This document shows positions 43,961 to 52,542 of a stretch of 62,844 nt of DNA, piece by piece. A model generated the notes under the pieces. The model ran no database searches and was not told the origin of the DNA. It worked only from the letters and a program-made list of their open reading frames with translations. Position 1 is the first letter of the stretch. Every line of letters begins with the position of its first letter. This DNA comes from Bacteroidota bacterium (lineage in GTDB: Bacteria > Bacteroidota > Bacteroidia > CAILMK01 > JAAYUY01): NCBI GenBank assembly GCA_016776505.1, contig JADHTG010000013.1:1-62844 (forward strand). The letters run 5' to 3'. The translations under genes and the position numbers were made by a program.

Positions 43961-44110
43961 ATGGCTAAGAAACCCAAAGATTCCGCCCCCTTACACAAAC
44001 TGAACAGGGCTTTAGAACGTTCACTACTTCAGGAAGTGATGCTTTTTGACATCATTACCCAGGAAGGCAAATTTTCTCATTCAGAAATAATTAATTTTTG
44101 TTTGAATTAA
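43961..44110 (+). CDS. Possible small protein (49 residues)
   Basis: A 150-base open frame beginning MAKKPKDSAPLHKLNRAL and ending in NFCLN, 18 bases after the beta-helix gene stop. The first 30 residues are basic and then an amphipathic helix ERSLLQEVMLFDIITQE follows; there is no signal peptide or motif I recognise. The short gap to the gene before it and an open frame with mixed codons make it plausible as the last member of the giant-adhesin operon, but a chance ORF is possible. Confidence 0.38.
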   Translation: MAKKPKDSAPLHKLNRALERSLLQEVMLFDIITQEGKFSHSEIINFCLN

Positions 44111-44468
44111 TTCGTTCACGAACTCAGACTATTCGTCATTGTATATTTCTCTCCCTTCCCAATCGTCAGTTAGGATCAATTATCCTTGATGGATTATAAT
44201 GAATGAGATTTAAACTCATCCCTCCTATATAAATCTTTTTTATTCATTCAATTAATAGGTACATAATATTTATGTCGTATCCTGTTTAATGATGATTTTA
44301 AGTAAGATATTTGTTCCCGAAAAGGAACATTAAAATACCTTTCCAACTTAGAATTAAAAATTAATTTCAGTAACATCCTCTCCATAAGCCTTCTAATAGC
44401 TTGTGGTAAAGCATGCTGTTTCATAAGTTATTTGCATGCAGCTTTGTTACATAAAGTAAGAATTATAT
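44111..44468. other. Intergenic region before the sirtuin gene
   Basis: No gene is supported in these 358 AT-rich bases. A small perfect inverted repeat TGTTCC-CGAAAA-GGAACA (44312-44329) could be an operator or a weak hairpin, and no T run follows it. The sirtuin promoter must lie in the last 60 bases, but no clear TAnnTTTG is seen. Confidence 0.35.
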
Positions 44469-45209
44469 ATGCAGGAAAAAATTAAGAAAGCAGCCGAACT
44501 CATTAAGAACTCCAGATTCTGCATTGTATTCAGCGGTGCAGGAATATCAGTTGAAAGTGGCATTCCTCCTTTTAGAGGAGAAAATGGTCTTTGGAATACA
44601 TACGATCCCTCCTTTCTTGATATATCACAATTTATGAGTTATCCCATCGAATCATGGAAACTTGTAAAGGAAATATTTTATGATTTTTTTGGTGAGGCAA
44701 AACCAAACAAAGCACACCAAGCAATTGCTGAATTGGAAAAAGCAGGATTCATACAAAAAGTGATTACCCAAAATATAGACAATTTACACACAGAAGCAGG
44801 CAGTAAAGATGTGCTGGAATTTCATGGCAGTTCAAAAGAACTCGTTTGTACGAATTGTGCTGCACGATATTCAAAAACCATTGTGAATGAACAAGAAGTT
44901 CCATTATGCAACCAATGTCATGCTCTTCTCAAACCAGATTTTGTATTTTTTGGAGAAGCAATTCCAGAACCAGCCGGCTCAGATTCATTTGCAGCAGGAA
45001 TGAAATCTGACGTAGTAGTGGTTATTGGAACCACCGGGGAAGTAATGCCAGCATGTAATATTCCCTATTATGCAAAGCAAAATGGTGCAAAAGTCATTGA
45101 AATTAATCCCGAAAAATCCAATTATACAACTCAAATTACAGATATCTTCCTGCAAGGGAAAGCAACTGAAATGATGGAAAGATTGTATCACGAAATCATT
45201 CAAACGTAA
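44469..45209 (+). CDS. Sir2-family NAD-dependent protein deacylase (CobB-like)
   Basis: The 246-residue protein shows the complete sirtuin set: NAD-binding FSGAGISVESGIPPFRG (residues 20-36), TQNIDNLH, the catalytic histidine in LEFHGSS, a zinc site made of CTNC...CNQC, KPDFVFFGEAIPE, and VVVIGTTGEVMP with the final INPEKSN. It removes acetyl or other acyl groups from lysines using NAD. I cannot tell deacetylase from desuccinylase; the Tyr/Arg pair typical of class III enzymes is not evident after the FRG motif. The gene is alone, 166 bases before sucA; sirtuins often act on TCA-cycle enzymes, but a link to sucA is only suggested by position. Confidence 0.93.
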   Translation: MQEKIKKAAELIKNSRFCIVFSGAGISVESGIPPFRGENGLWNTYDPSFLDISQFMSYPIESWKLVKEIFYDFFGEAKPNKAHQAIAELEKAGFIQKVITQNIDNLHTEAGSKDVLEFHGSSKELVCTNCAARYSKTIVNEQEVPLCNQCHALLKPDFVFFGEAIPEPAGSDSFAAGMKSDVVVVIGTTGEVMPACNIPYYAKQNGAKVIEINPEKSNYTTQITDIFLQGKATEMMERLYHEIIQT

Positions 45210-45324
45210 ATTGATAATCAGCTACTTGCTTTTCATGATTTACATCTGTCATTCCCAGTTATTGTCATAAGTTTAACCAGTTTTTAATTCTTATTTAGAC
45301 CGCATTAAAATAAATCATTATTCC

Positions 45325-45332
45325 TAACTTTG
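45325..45332 (+). promoter_or_regulatory. Bacteroidota -7 box (TAACTTTG) for sucA
   Basis: TAACTTTG is an exact TAnnTTTG match 43 bases before the sucA start. No TTG is present 17-23 bases upstream, so the -33 element is missing or diverged. Confidence 0.42.
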
Positions 45333-45375
45333 CCATCTGTTTTTTGGAGTCCTTATTGAATATTAAGAATTATTT

Positions 45376-48093
45376 ATGAACAGCAACTTATCCTTCCTCG
45401 CGCATGCATCTGCATCTACTATTGAAGAGATGTACCAGGAGTACATGAAGGATCCAGAATCTGTGGAGCAAAGCTGGAGGAAATTTTTTGAGGGCTTTGA
45501 ATTTGCCAGAACCACATTTCACGAATCTGAAGAATCAAATGAATTATTCTCAAAGGAATTTAATGTCATTAACTTAATTAATGCTTACCGAACCCGGGGA
45601 CATTTATTCACGAAAACCAATCCTGTTCGTAAACGCAGAGTATATAAACCTGACTTATCCTATAAAACATTCGATCTAGAAGAGAACGACCTGGAAACAA
45701 CTTTCAAAGCGGGAAGTGAGATCGGAATTGGTCCTGCCAAACTGAAGGACATCATTGATTTTCTTGAGGAAACGTATTGTCAAAGCATTGGATCAGAATA
45801 CATGTATATTCGAAATCCCAAAAAACTCAACTGGCTTAAAGAAAACCTGGAAACTAACAGGAATGCTGTTCATTTTGCACCTCATATCAAAAGACACATT
45901 TTGTTCAAACTTAATCAGGCAGTTGGATTTGAACAGTTTCTTCAAAAAAAATACCAGGGGCAAAAACGATTTTCTCTCGAGGGTGCTGAATCTCTCATTC
46001 CTGCTCTTGATGCCATCATTGAAAGAGGAGCCAATTCCGGAATCAAGGAATTTGTTGTTGGGATGCCGCATCGTGGCCGTTTAAATGTGTTAGCCAATGT
46101 TTTAAACAAATCATACCAGGATATTTTTTCGGAGTTTGAAGGGAAAGATTATGAAGACAATTTAGCATTAGGCGATGTCAAATACCATTTAGGTTATTCA
46201 GTGGATATCATTACTCGAAAAGGGAATATTGTTCACATCAGCTTGTCTCCAAATCCTTCTCATTTAGAAGCAGTTAATCCGGTTGTTGAAGGAATTGTTC
46301 GTGCTAAAATTGATCATAAATACAAAGGAAAGTATCAAAACATTGCTCCTATTCTCATCCATGGAGATGCTGCTATTGCAGGCCAGGGAGTGATGTATGA
46401 GGTGGTTCAAATGTCAAAATTAATAGGTTACCGTACCGGTGGGACCATTCATCTCGTGATAAATAACCAGGTCGGATTCACTACTGATTATTTAGACGGT
46501 CGTTCCAGCACCTATTGCACAGATGTAGCAAAAACAACTCTATCACCCGTTTTTCATGTAAATGGGGATGATCCTGAGGCTTTAATGCGTACGGTTGAAA
46601 TGGCCATGGATTATCGGCAGAAGTTTAAGAATGACGTATATATTGACCTGCTGTGTTATAGAAGGCATGGCCATAATGAAAGTGACGAACCTCGATTCAC
46701 CCAACCCTTACTATATAAAGAAATTGCCAATCATCCTGATCCAAGGATGATTTACGCTACTAAACTAATTCGGGAAGGACTCATTACAGAGGAAGAATTT
46801 GATGATATGAAGGTCCAGTTAGATGAAATGCTGATGGACAGACTCACCGAGGCCAGGAAAAAGGGACTTTCTCACATCACTCCTATTTTCCAGACTGCCT
46901 GGCTGGATATGCAAAAAGCAACGGACGATGATTTTGAAAGTTCTCCGCTAACTGGTGTGCCTGTTGATAAACTCAAAGAGCTTGGCGACAAAATGAATAT
47001 ATTGCCTTCAGATGTAAAGTTTTTCAGCAAATCAGTTCGATTAAACCAACGAAGACAGGAACTTTTGGATAAAGGAGTCAAACTCGACTGGGCTATTTGT
47101 GAATTGCTGGCTTATGCTACTTTGCTGCTTGAAAAAATTCCCATCAGGTTTAGTGGCCAGGATGTAGAGCGAGGGACTTTTTCTCATCGACATGCAGTTA
47201 TCCGGGTTGAAGATTCTATGGAAACTTATACTCCTTTAAACCATATTGCTGACGACCAAGCCCGGTTTGATATATACAACTCACCACTGAATGAATATGG
47301 CGTATTGGGTTATGAATATGGATATGCCATGGTCAATCCGAATTACCTGACCATTTGGGAAGCACAATTTGGAGATTTTGGCAATGGTGCACAAATCATT
47401 ATCGATCAGTTTATTAGTAGTGCTGAGGAGAAATGGAAAGTAATGAATGGACTGGTTCTGCTGCTTCCTCACGGCTATGAAGGACAAGGTCCTGAGCATT
47501 CAAGTGCAAGGGTTGAGAGATTCCTGAACCTCTGCGGGAACAATAATATGCAGATTGCTAATTGTACTACTCCAGCAAATTTTTTCCATATTATTAGAAG
47601 ACAAATTCACAGGGACTTCAGAAAACCATTGATCATTTTTACTCCTAAAAGTTTACTGCGGCATCCTGATTGCACATCCAGCCTGGAGGAATTAAGTAAA
47701 GGTAAATTCAAAGAAATAATTGATGATCATAATCCATCCCCGAAGCAAGTTGAAAAAGTCATATTTTGCTCAGGAAAATTCTATTATGATTTAGTTGAAG
47801 AAAGAGCACTCAGGGGATCTGAAAATACAGCCATAATCCGGCTTGAACAACTATATCCTTTGGCTTCAAAACAATTAAAGGCAATCCAGCTTAAATACAA
47901 GGCAGTGAAGAAATGGATCTGGGCACAAGAAGAACCTGTAAATATGGGACCCTGGCCCTTTATATGCAGAAAACTTCCTGAATTTGGATTCCAGGTCTTT
48001 GCCAGGATGGAAAGTGGAAGTCCTGCTGGTGGTTTAGCAAAAAATCATCATTCGCGACATAAAAAAATCATGGATGAAACGTTTTCATACTAG
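45376..48093 (+). CDS. sucA: 2-oxoglutarate dehydrogenase E1 component
   Basis: The 905-residue protein is E1 of the 2-oxoglutarate dehydrogenase complex. It has the short N-terminal E2-binding-type region (ASTIEEMYQEYMKDPESVEQSWRKFF), then GMPHRGRLNVLANVLNK, YHLGYSVDI, ISLSPNPSHLEAVNPVVEGIVRAK, the TPP site HGDAAIAGQGVMYEV with TGGTIHLVINNQVGFTTD, and RRHGHNESDEPRFTQP. The C-terminal half shows GQDVERGTFSHRHAV and QISSAEEKW-type sequence. It decarboxylates 2-oxoglutarate and passes the succinyl group to the lipoyl of SucB in the TCA cycle. Length is close to the usual 930. sucB starts 65 bases after it and is surely co-transcribed; E3 (lipoamide dehydrogenase) is not in this window. Confidence 0.97.
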   Translation: MNSNLSFLAHASASTIEEMYQEYMKDPESVEQSWRKFFEGFEFARTTFHESEESNELFSKEFNVINLINAYRTRGHLFTKTNPVRKRRVYKPDLSYKTFDLEENDLETTFKAGSEIGIGPAKLKDIIDFLEETYCQSIGSEYMYIRNPKKLNWLKENLETNRNAVHFAPHIKRHILFKLNQAVGFEQFLQKKYQGQKRFSLEGAESLIPALDAIIERGANSGIKEFVVGMPHRGRLNVLANVLNKSYQDIFSEFEGKDYEDNLALGDVKYHLGYSVDIITRKGNIVHISLSPNPSHLEAVNPVVEGIVRAKIDHKYKGKYQNIAPILIHGDAAIAGQGVMYEVVQMSKLIGYRTGGTIHLVINNQVGFTTDYLDGRSSTYCTDVAKTTLSPVFHVNGDDPEALMRTVEMAMDYRQKFKNDVYIDLLCYRRHGHNESDEPRFTQPLLYKEIANHPDPRMIYATKLIREGLITEEEFDDMKVQLDEMLMDRLTEARKKGLSHITPIFQTAWLDMQKATDDDFESSPLTGVPVDKLKELGDKMNILPSDVKFFSKSVRLNQRRQELLDKGVKLDWAICELLAYATLLLEKIPIRFSGQDVERGTFSHRHAVIRVEDSMETYTPLNHIADDQARFDIYNSPLNEYGVLGYEYGYAMVNPNYLTIWEAQFGDFGNGAQIIIDQFISSAEEKWKVMNGLVLLLPHGYEGQGPEHSSARVERFLNLCGNNNMQIANCTTPANFFHIIRRQIHRDFRKPLIIFTPKSLLRHPDCTSSLEELSKGKFKEIIDDHNPSPKQVEKVIFCSGKFYYDLVEERALRGSENTAIIRLEQLYPLASKQLKAIQLKYKAVKKWIWAQEEPVNMGPWPFICRKLPEFGFQVFARMESGSPAGGLAKNHHSRHKKIMDETFSY

Positions 48094-48158
48094 TTCTCAG
48101 AATATAAAACCCAATCATTGTATTAAATTTGCAACTTGAGAGTCTAAAGCTAAATCTT

Positions 48159-49394
48159 ATGGCCATTGAAATTAAAATTCCTCAAATAGGTGAATCTATT
48201 TCTGAAGCAATGCTTTCGAGTTGGTTGGTTCAGGATGGTGATCACGTTGAAAAAGACCAGGAAATTGCTGAAATTGATTCAGATAAAGCCACCATCATGC
48301 TGAACACAGAAGAAGCCGGCGAAATAAAGCTGTTGGTTGAGGAAGGTGCTAAAGTAGTGATTGGTGAAGTGGTTTGCAGCGTGGATCCTACTAAATCAGG
48401 AAAGAAAAAAGCACCTGCAGCATCAGAAAATAAAGTGGAAGCGAAAACGGAATCCCCAAAAAAGAGTTCTCCCGAATCCAAAAGTTTAGATACAATTCCT
48501 GTAGAATCCGCTGACTTAAAAGTGAGCATTTCTCCTGTTGCCAATGAAATGATACAGGAAAAAAGTCTGGACGTGAATGAATTAGTAAAACATAAAATTC
48601 TGCGCATATCGAAATCAGATGTGGAAAGTTTTACCTCTAATGCCCCAATTAAGAAGCAGGCAAGTCGTGAGGAACATAGCGAGGAAATATCTACACTTCG
48701 CAAGAAACTGGCAGAACGCCTGGTGAAATCCAAGAATGAGAGCGCAATGCTTACTACTTTCAATGAAGTGGATATGCTTACTATCATGGATATTCGCAAG
48801 AAATATGGAAAAGCCTTTATTGAAAAACATCATATCAAACTTGGATTTATGGGCTTTTTCACAAAAGCTGTATCCATTGCTTTAGCAGAATTTCCAGAGA
48901 TCAATGCGAGTATAGAAAACGATAAAATTATTTACCACGATTTCATGGATATTGGTATTGCTGTGAGTTCACCTAAAGGACTCATGGTTCCTGTTATTCG
49001 AAATGCAGAAATATTGAGCATCGCAGAACTGGAAAAAGAAATTTTCAGTTTGGCAGATAAAGCAAGAAATAAAAGGATCACCATTGAGGAAATGACAGGT
49101 GGCACCTTTACTATTACCAATGGAGGAGTTTTTGGATCCCTGCTCTCCACACCTATCATTAATCCACCACAGGTGGCCATATTGGGAATGCACAAAATAA
49201 TCGAAAGACCAGTCGGTATAAATGGAAAAATAGAATTACGACCCATGATGAACCTGGCTGTTAGCTATGATCATCGGATTGTGGATGGCAAGGAATCCGT
49301 GAGTTTCCTGGTTAGAATTATTGAGATGCTGGAGAATCCAGGTTTTATGTTGAGTGAGGGTAAAAATCCTGTGAATGCTCTGTTGGAATTATAA
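48159..49394 (+). CDS. sucB: Dihydrolipoyllysine succinyltransferase (E2 of 2-oxoglutarate dehydrogenase)
   Basis: I begin at the ATG at 48159 ([13 protein letters not shown], 411 residues) because it gives the canonical lipoyl-domain start; an upstream TTG would add ten unrelated residues. The lipoyl domain has [11 protein letters not shown] with lipoylated Lys43. Then come an Ala/Pro/Lys-rich linker, the E3/E1-binding domain ([22 protein letters not shown], about 130-160), and the catalytic domain with [16 protein letters not shown] (catalytic His and Asp of DHRxxDG). The protein forms the core of the complex and transfers succinyl to CoA. It follows sucA in the usual order. No terminator was found in the 110 bases before the convergent lipoprotein gene. 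Confidence 0.96.
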   Translation: MAIEIKIPQIGESISEAMLSSWLVQDGDHVEKDQEIAEIDSDKATIMLNTEEAGEIKLLVEEGAKVVIGEVVCSVDPTKSGKKKAPAASENKVEAKTESPKKSSPESKSLDTIPVESADLKVSISPVANEMIQEKSLDVNELVKHKILRISKSDVESFTSNAPIKKQASREEHSEEISTLRKKLAERLVKSKNESAMLTTFNEVDMLTIMDIRKKYGKAFIEKHHIKLGFMGFFTKAVSIALAEFPEINASIENDKIIYHDFMDIGIAVSSPKGLMVPVIRNAEILSIAELEKEIFSLADKARNKRITIEEMTGGTFTITNGGVFGSLLSTPIINPPQVAILGMHKIIERPVGINGKIELRPMMNLAVSYDHRIVDGKESVSFLVRIIEMLENPGFMLSEGKNPVNALLEL

Positions 49395-49504
49395 GCTCAC
49401 AATACAAACCCCTACACTTCAACTTATATCATTATAATCAGTGTTTCCTACAGGGAATTGGATTTTCTCAAAATTGTTTTTTGGAACTAATCGAATTTAT
49501 GGAT

Positions 49505-50035
49505 TCAATCTGCAATCTCAAGCAATTCACAACCAATGAATTGGAATTCCTCTCCATTGAATCTGAAATAAGCCAAATAACCTATGGGTTCAGGACTGCT
49601 TTCCACCACATACATATTTTCCAGATTCCCAAAGCTGCTGGTAAAATTTTCATGAAGATACCCATTAATATTGGCACCTTCAAAAGCACCTATTTTTAAA
49701 TTGCTTTGCTGACTTAAAAATTGAAAAAGACTTCTGTCTACTTCTGGATTTAAGAAATCATCCCTGGACACAATGGAATTGGTGTAACTGGCATATGCAT
49801 AAGGAAAATTTATTTTACTCATTACATAATCCATATCCCCGGAATTCTCAGCAAAAACCTCCCAGAAATGATTAAAATCAGGTTCCAAATGAGGAGTTAC
49901 AGCTTCTTCAATTTCATCCATTTGATTGATTGTATCCACATCAGTGATTACTGTATCCGTTGAATTATTTGAACCACAACTTGCAAATAAAATCAACGCT
50001 ATCCATGCAAAGTATAGTCTAATTGGTCTCATCAT
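49505..50035 (-). CDS. Lipoprotein of unknown function
   Basis: The 176-residue protein starts MMRPIRLYFAWIALILFASC, a lipoprotein signal with predicted lipidated Cys20, followed by a Ser/Asn/Asp-rich linker. The rest has FNHFWEVFAENSGDMDYVMSKINFPY and a late GYLAYFRFNGEEFQFIGCELLE, which look like a small alpha/beta fold with a second Cys near the end; no known family is recognised. The pattern HFWxxFxxAxxxxDxxxLxxxxxFPY resembles many lipoproteins of unknown role in Bacteroidota. A TAAATTTG box (50077-50084, minus) lies upstream, so it probably has its own transcript. Confidence 0.7.
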   Translation of the reverse strand: MMRPIRLYFAWIALILFASCGSNNSTDTVITDVDTINQMDEIEEAVTPHLEPDFNHFWEVFAENSGDMDYVMSKINFPYAYASYTNSIVSRDDFLNPEVDRSLFQFLSQQSNLKIGAFEGANINGYLHENFTSSFGNLENMYVVESSPEPIGYLAYFRFNGEEFQFIGCELLEIAD

Positions 50036-50076
50036 TTTTTTTAATTATTTATTGATCATTAAGTCTTTTATTAGCA

Positions 50077-50084
50077 CAAATTTA
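50077..50084 (-). promoter_or_regulatory. Bacteroidota -7 box (TAAATTTG) for the lipoprotein gene
   Basis: Minus-strand TAAATTTG matches TAnnTTTG exactly, 42 bases before the lipoprotein start at 50035. No TTG element is found at the usual -33 spacing. Confidence 0.42.
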
Positions 50085-50203
50085 TGGATTTCTGCAGTTT
50101 TTCATTGAATTGTTTAAAATAAATTAAACAATATTTGCTTGTTGAAATGGTAGCATTAAGAACTAAGTGCCTGGAAAAACAATTTTATCAGTTCCCAGTT
50201 TAT

Positions 50204-50701
50204 TCACCTTTCATTAGCTGGCAGGCTTTTCTTAAAATAAAAAGGAATTTCAGATTGATCATCTGAAATCACTGCTATTAAGCTATCTTTCCCGACACGA
50301 TAGCTTATTCTTTTGGGGAAATCATTTTCCAGGTTTTCACATACAAAACTTTCACTCGTTTGTATAATAAAGTGAAAATAAGTAGGCTCAGGATTTACTC
50401 CAATCGCGACATAATTCCACACCTCATTTAATTTTATCAATTTCAGATGTTCCCTAAATACGGTATCCGCATTTTGCAAAGTAAAGCCTATGCCTTCGTA
50501 TTTATCTGTACTTATTTTCGACCAGCGTTCAAAGGATTTCCTTCCTTCCTTTTCATTTATTCTTTCCCAGTTTCCAAGGAGCCAGTCCAAATTATTAGAT
50601 TCATTAATTACAGCCTTAACAGAATCAGAATTTTCTTTTTTTCCCGATTGACTACAAGATACAATAAACAGTGTAACTAAAAATAAAACCAGTTGCTTCA
50701 A
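50204..50701 (-). CDS. Lipoprotein with DUF6265-like domain
   Basis: The 165-residue protein has a lipobox (MKQLVLFLVTLFIVSC, Cys16). After it a small beta-rich domain begins LDWLLGNWERINEKEGRKSFERWSKISTDKYEGIGFTLQNADTVF, like the DUF6265 family (pattern LLGxW...G...ExW...G.GFTL). That family is lipocalin-like and has no fixed function. It starts 10 bases after the T9SS beta-propeller gene and is probably in its operon, so it may be a surface or periplasmic partner of that protein. No catalytic residue is evident. Confidence 0.65.
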   Translation of the reverse strand: MKQLVLFLVTLFIVSCSQSGKKENSDSVKAVINESNNLDWLLGNWERINEKEGRKSFERWSKISTDKYEGIGFTLQNADTVFREHLKLIKLNEVWNYVAIGVNPEPTYFHFIIQTSESFVCENLENDFPKRISYRVGKDSLIAVISDDQSEIPFYFKKSLPANER

Positions 50702-50711
50702 AATTGCTTAT

Positions 50712-52217
50712 TTATTTGATTATCAGCTTTCCAGCTGTGATTCTTCCCTTGCTGTTCCACAATTCAAAGAAAAACACACCACTTGTAAAATCCTTCTTTT
50801 CTATTTTTACTTTGCCACTTGTAATATGATCCATTTCTAACCGCTTTTTGCCGGTCAAATCATATATGAATAATTGATGTGCTTCCTTTTCTGTGGGATT
50901 GAAATGAAGTTCGGACGAAAGGGTCATGGGATTGGGGTAAAAATAATAGTTGTTTGTTGCTTGTTCCGGTTTTTCCGGGACAGCACTTATAGAATCAATT
51001 TCTATTTTAAGTAAAACTGCATCTGATTTTTGGTTTGGATGAAAAGAATTTGACCTTCCTGTCATATACAAATGATTGCCATGAATATGAATATCCAAAG
51101 CATGATCGTCTAAATTCTTTCCCCAGGTTTTATACCATTGCAGATTTCCGGAGGAGTCGAATTTCAAAAGCACCATATCTGAATTGCCATTGCCATAGCT
51201 TTTCGTGGTTCCACCAATGTATATGGAACCATCTGAAACAACAGATATCGCGCGGGCAGATTCCGCATCCGAAGATCCTCCCCAGGTTTTGTACCATATT
51301 TGGTTGAGGTTCTTATCAAATTTGCCTACAAAAATATCCCAGTTATTTAATGAAGTAGTTGTATAACCAGTTACATAAAGAAAAATTCCATCCGATGTCA
51401 TGCCTAATGCATTTTCCGCATTCGACCATGTGTCCTGTCTTCCGTAAGTCAGGCTGTCAACAAAATTTCCATTGTTTTTATCGAATTTAGCTAAGAGGGC
51501 TGAGCCTTCCCAACCCAGGTTAGGTGTGCCATTATACAAGCCTGAAACATAAATCATGGAATCATCTACCACTATGTGGCCATCCTGGTGATCATCCCTG
51601 GCACCGATTCCTCCCCAGGTATTTTGCCAAATAAGTTTGCCGGAATAATCTATTTTCATCACAAGCACATCCACCTTGGTGCCATTACCCACCGACCAGC
51701 CAGTTAAATATATGCCATCAGGATGAAGGGAAATCCCATCCACTTCTTCATAGCCATAGCCCTGGTCCCACACAAAAGTCCAGCCCGTTTCACCGCTATG
51801 AAGATCTGTTGTAAAAAACAGCAGGTCGCAATTATCAGTACCAATCGAACTACATGTCCTGCCTCCGGCATAAACAAAGCTGTCAGTCACTTTCAGGTTA
51901 TAGGTTTGTTGGGCAAAAGTACCGCTAACAGCTGTATCCAACCATATCTGTTTGCCATCTTCATCCAATTTGAAAACCAAGGCATCCATAAATTCAAATA
52001 CACCCGGCATGTCCATATTTACGCCCCACAACAAACCCCCACTTTGATCTGTTCCTATGGCCCATGCTTCTGCATTTCCGTTCGTCAATGGACTTGATTG
52101 TATCAACACCCAATCAGTACTTAAGGTGTCTTGTGAATAGATCAACCGTGTGTTAAAGCCAATTATTAATATGAAGAGCAGAAGATACTTTATGTTCTGA
52201 CCCTTATATTTTTGCAT
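50712..52217 (-). CDS. Secreted SBBP-type beta-propeller protein with T9SS type A sorting domain
   Basis: The 501-residue protein has a signal peptide (KYLLLFILIIGFNTRLIYSQ) and then repeats of about 55 residues that look like SBBP beta-propeller blades, for example WYKTWGGSSDAESARAISVV followed by SIYIGGTTKSYGNG and DMVLLKFDSSGNLQWYKTWG. Five or six such blades are visible. The last ~75 residues, starting FYPNPMTLSSELHF and then LFIYDLTGKKRLEMD, GKVKIEKKDFTSGVFFFEL and AGKLIIK, fit the type A (Por) sorting domain used for T9SS export. The protein is thus an outer-surface or secreted beta-propeller. It is preceded by a 16-base palindrome 11 bases upstream of the start and is followed by the DUF6265-like lipoprotein. 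Confidence 0.88.
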   Translation of the reverse strand: MQKYKGQNIKYLLLFILIIGFNTRLIYSQDTLSTDWVLIQSSPLTNGNAEAWAIGTDQSGGLLWGVNMDMPGVFEFMDALVFKLDEDGKQIWLDTAVSGTFAQQTYNLKVTDSFVYAGGRTCSSIGTDNCDLLFFTTDLHSGETGWTFVWDQGYGYEEVDGISLHPDGIYLTGWSVGNGTKVDVLVMKIDYSGKLIWQNTWGGIGARDDHQDGHIVVDDSMIYVSGLYNGTPNLGWEGSALLAKFDKNNGNFVDSLTYGRQDTWSNAENALGMTSDGIFLYVTGYTTTSLNNWDIFVGKFDKNLNQIWYKTWGGSSDAESARAISVVSDGSIYIGGTTKSYGNGNSDMVLLKFDSSGNLQWYKTWGKNLDDHALDIHIHGNHLYMTGRSNSFHPNQKSDAVLLKIEIDSISAVPEKPEQATNNYYFYPNPMTLSSELHFNPTEKEAHQLFIYDLTGKKRLEMDHITSGKVKIEKKDFTSGVFFFELWNSKGRITAGKLIIK

Positions 52218-52542
52218 ATCCGAAATATTGATTATTAATAATCATTCAAACCATTGTTTTATTCAAAACTCCCTTTTTATCAAATTGCGTAATCTGATCC
52301 GGAAAGATGATTTACTTCTTTGGTTCCTAACTTAGCGCAATTTAGCTCTAATTATTCAAAATACCAGTCCCTACCAGAATGGAAGTAGTTTACCGAATAA
52401 AATATTCACAGTTATAGTGAAAGGATTTTAGAATTTAATAGAACTTTAATGAGAATTAAAATACTAAATGATGCTGATAGAGGAATTATTAGAGATTTTT
52501 ATTTATTCTCTTACCACAAAATTGGCAATCCCTGATAGAGGT
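52218..52542. other. Intergenic region with a 16-base palindrome
   Basis: No gene is supported in 325 bases. A perfect palindrome TGATTATTAATAATCA (52229-52244) lies 11 bases upstream of the minus-strand beta-propeller gene start, and could be a regulator-binding site or a simple AT-rich symmetry. The remaining part is AT-rich with no clear promoter match. Confidence 0.4.

Noticed and set aside
44312..44329. TGTTCC-CGAAAA-GGAACA as a terminator
   Set aside because: Only six base pairs and no following T run; kept only as a possible operator in the intergenic note.
48242..48799. 185-codon antisense frame opposite sucB
   Set aside because: Long only because of sucB codon bias; sucB itself has full domain and motif support.
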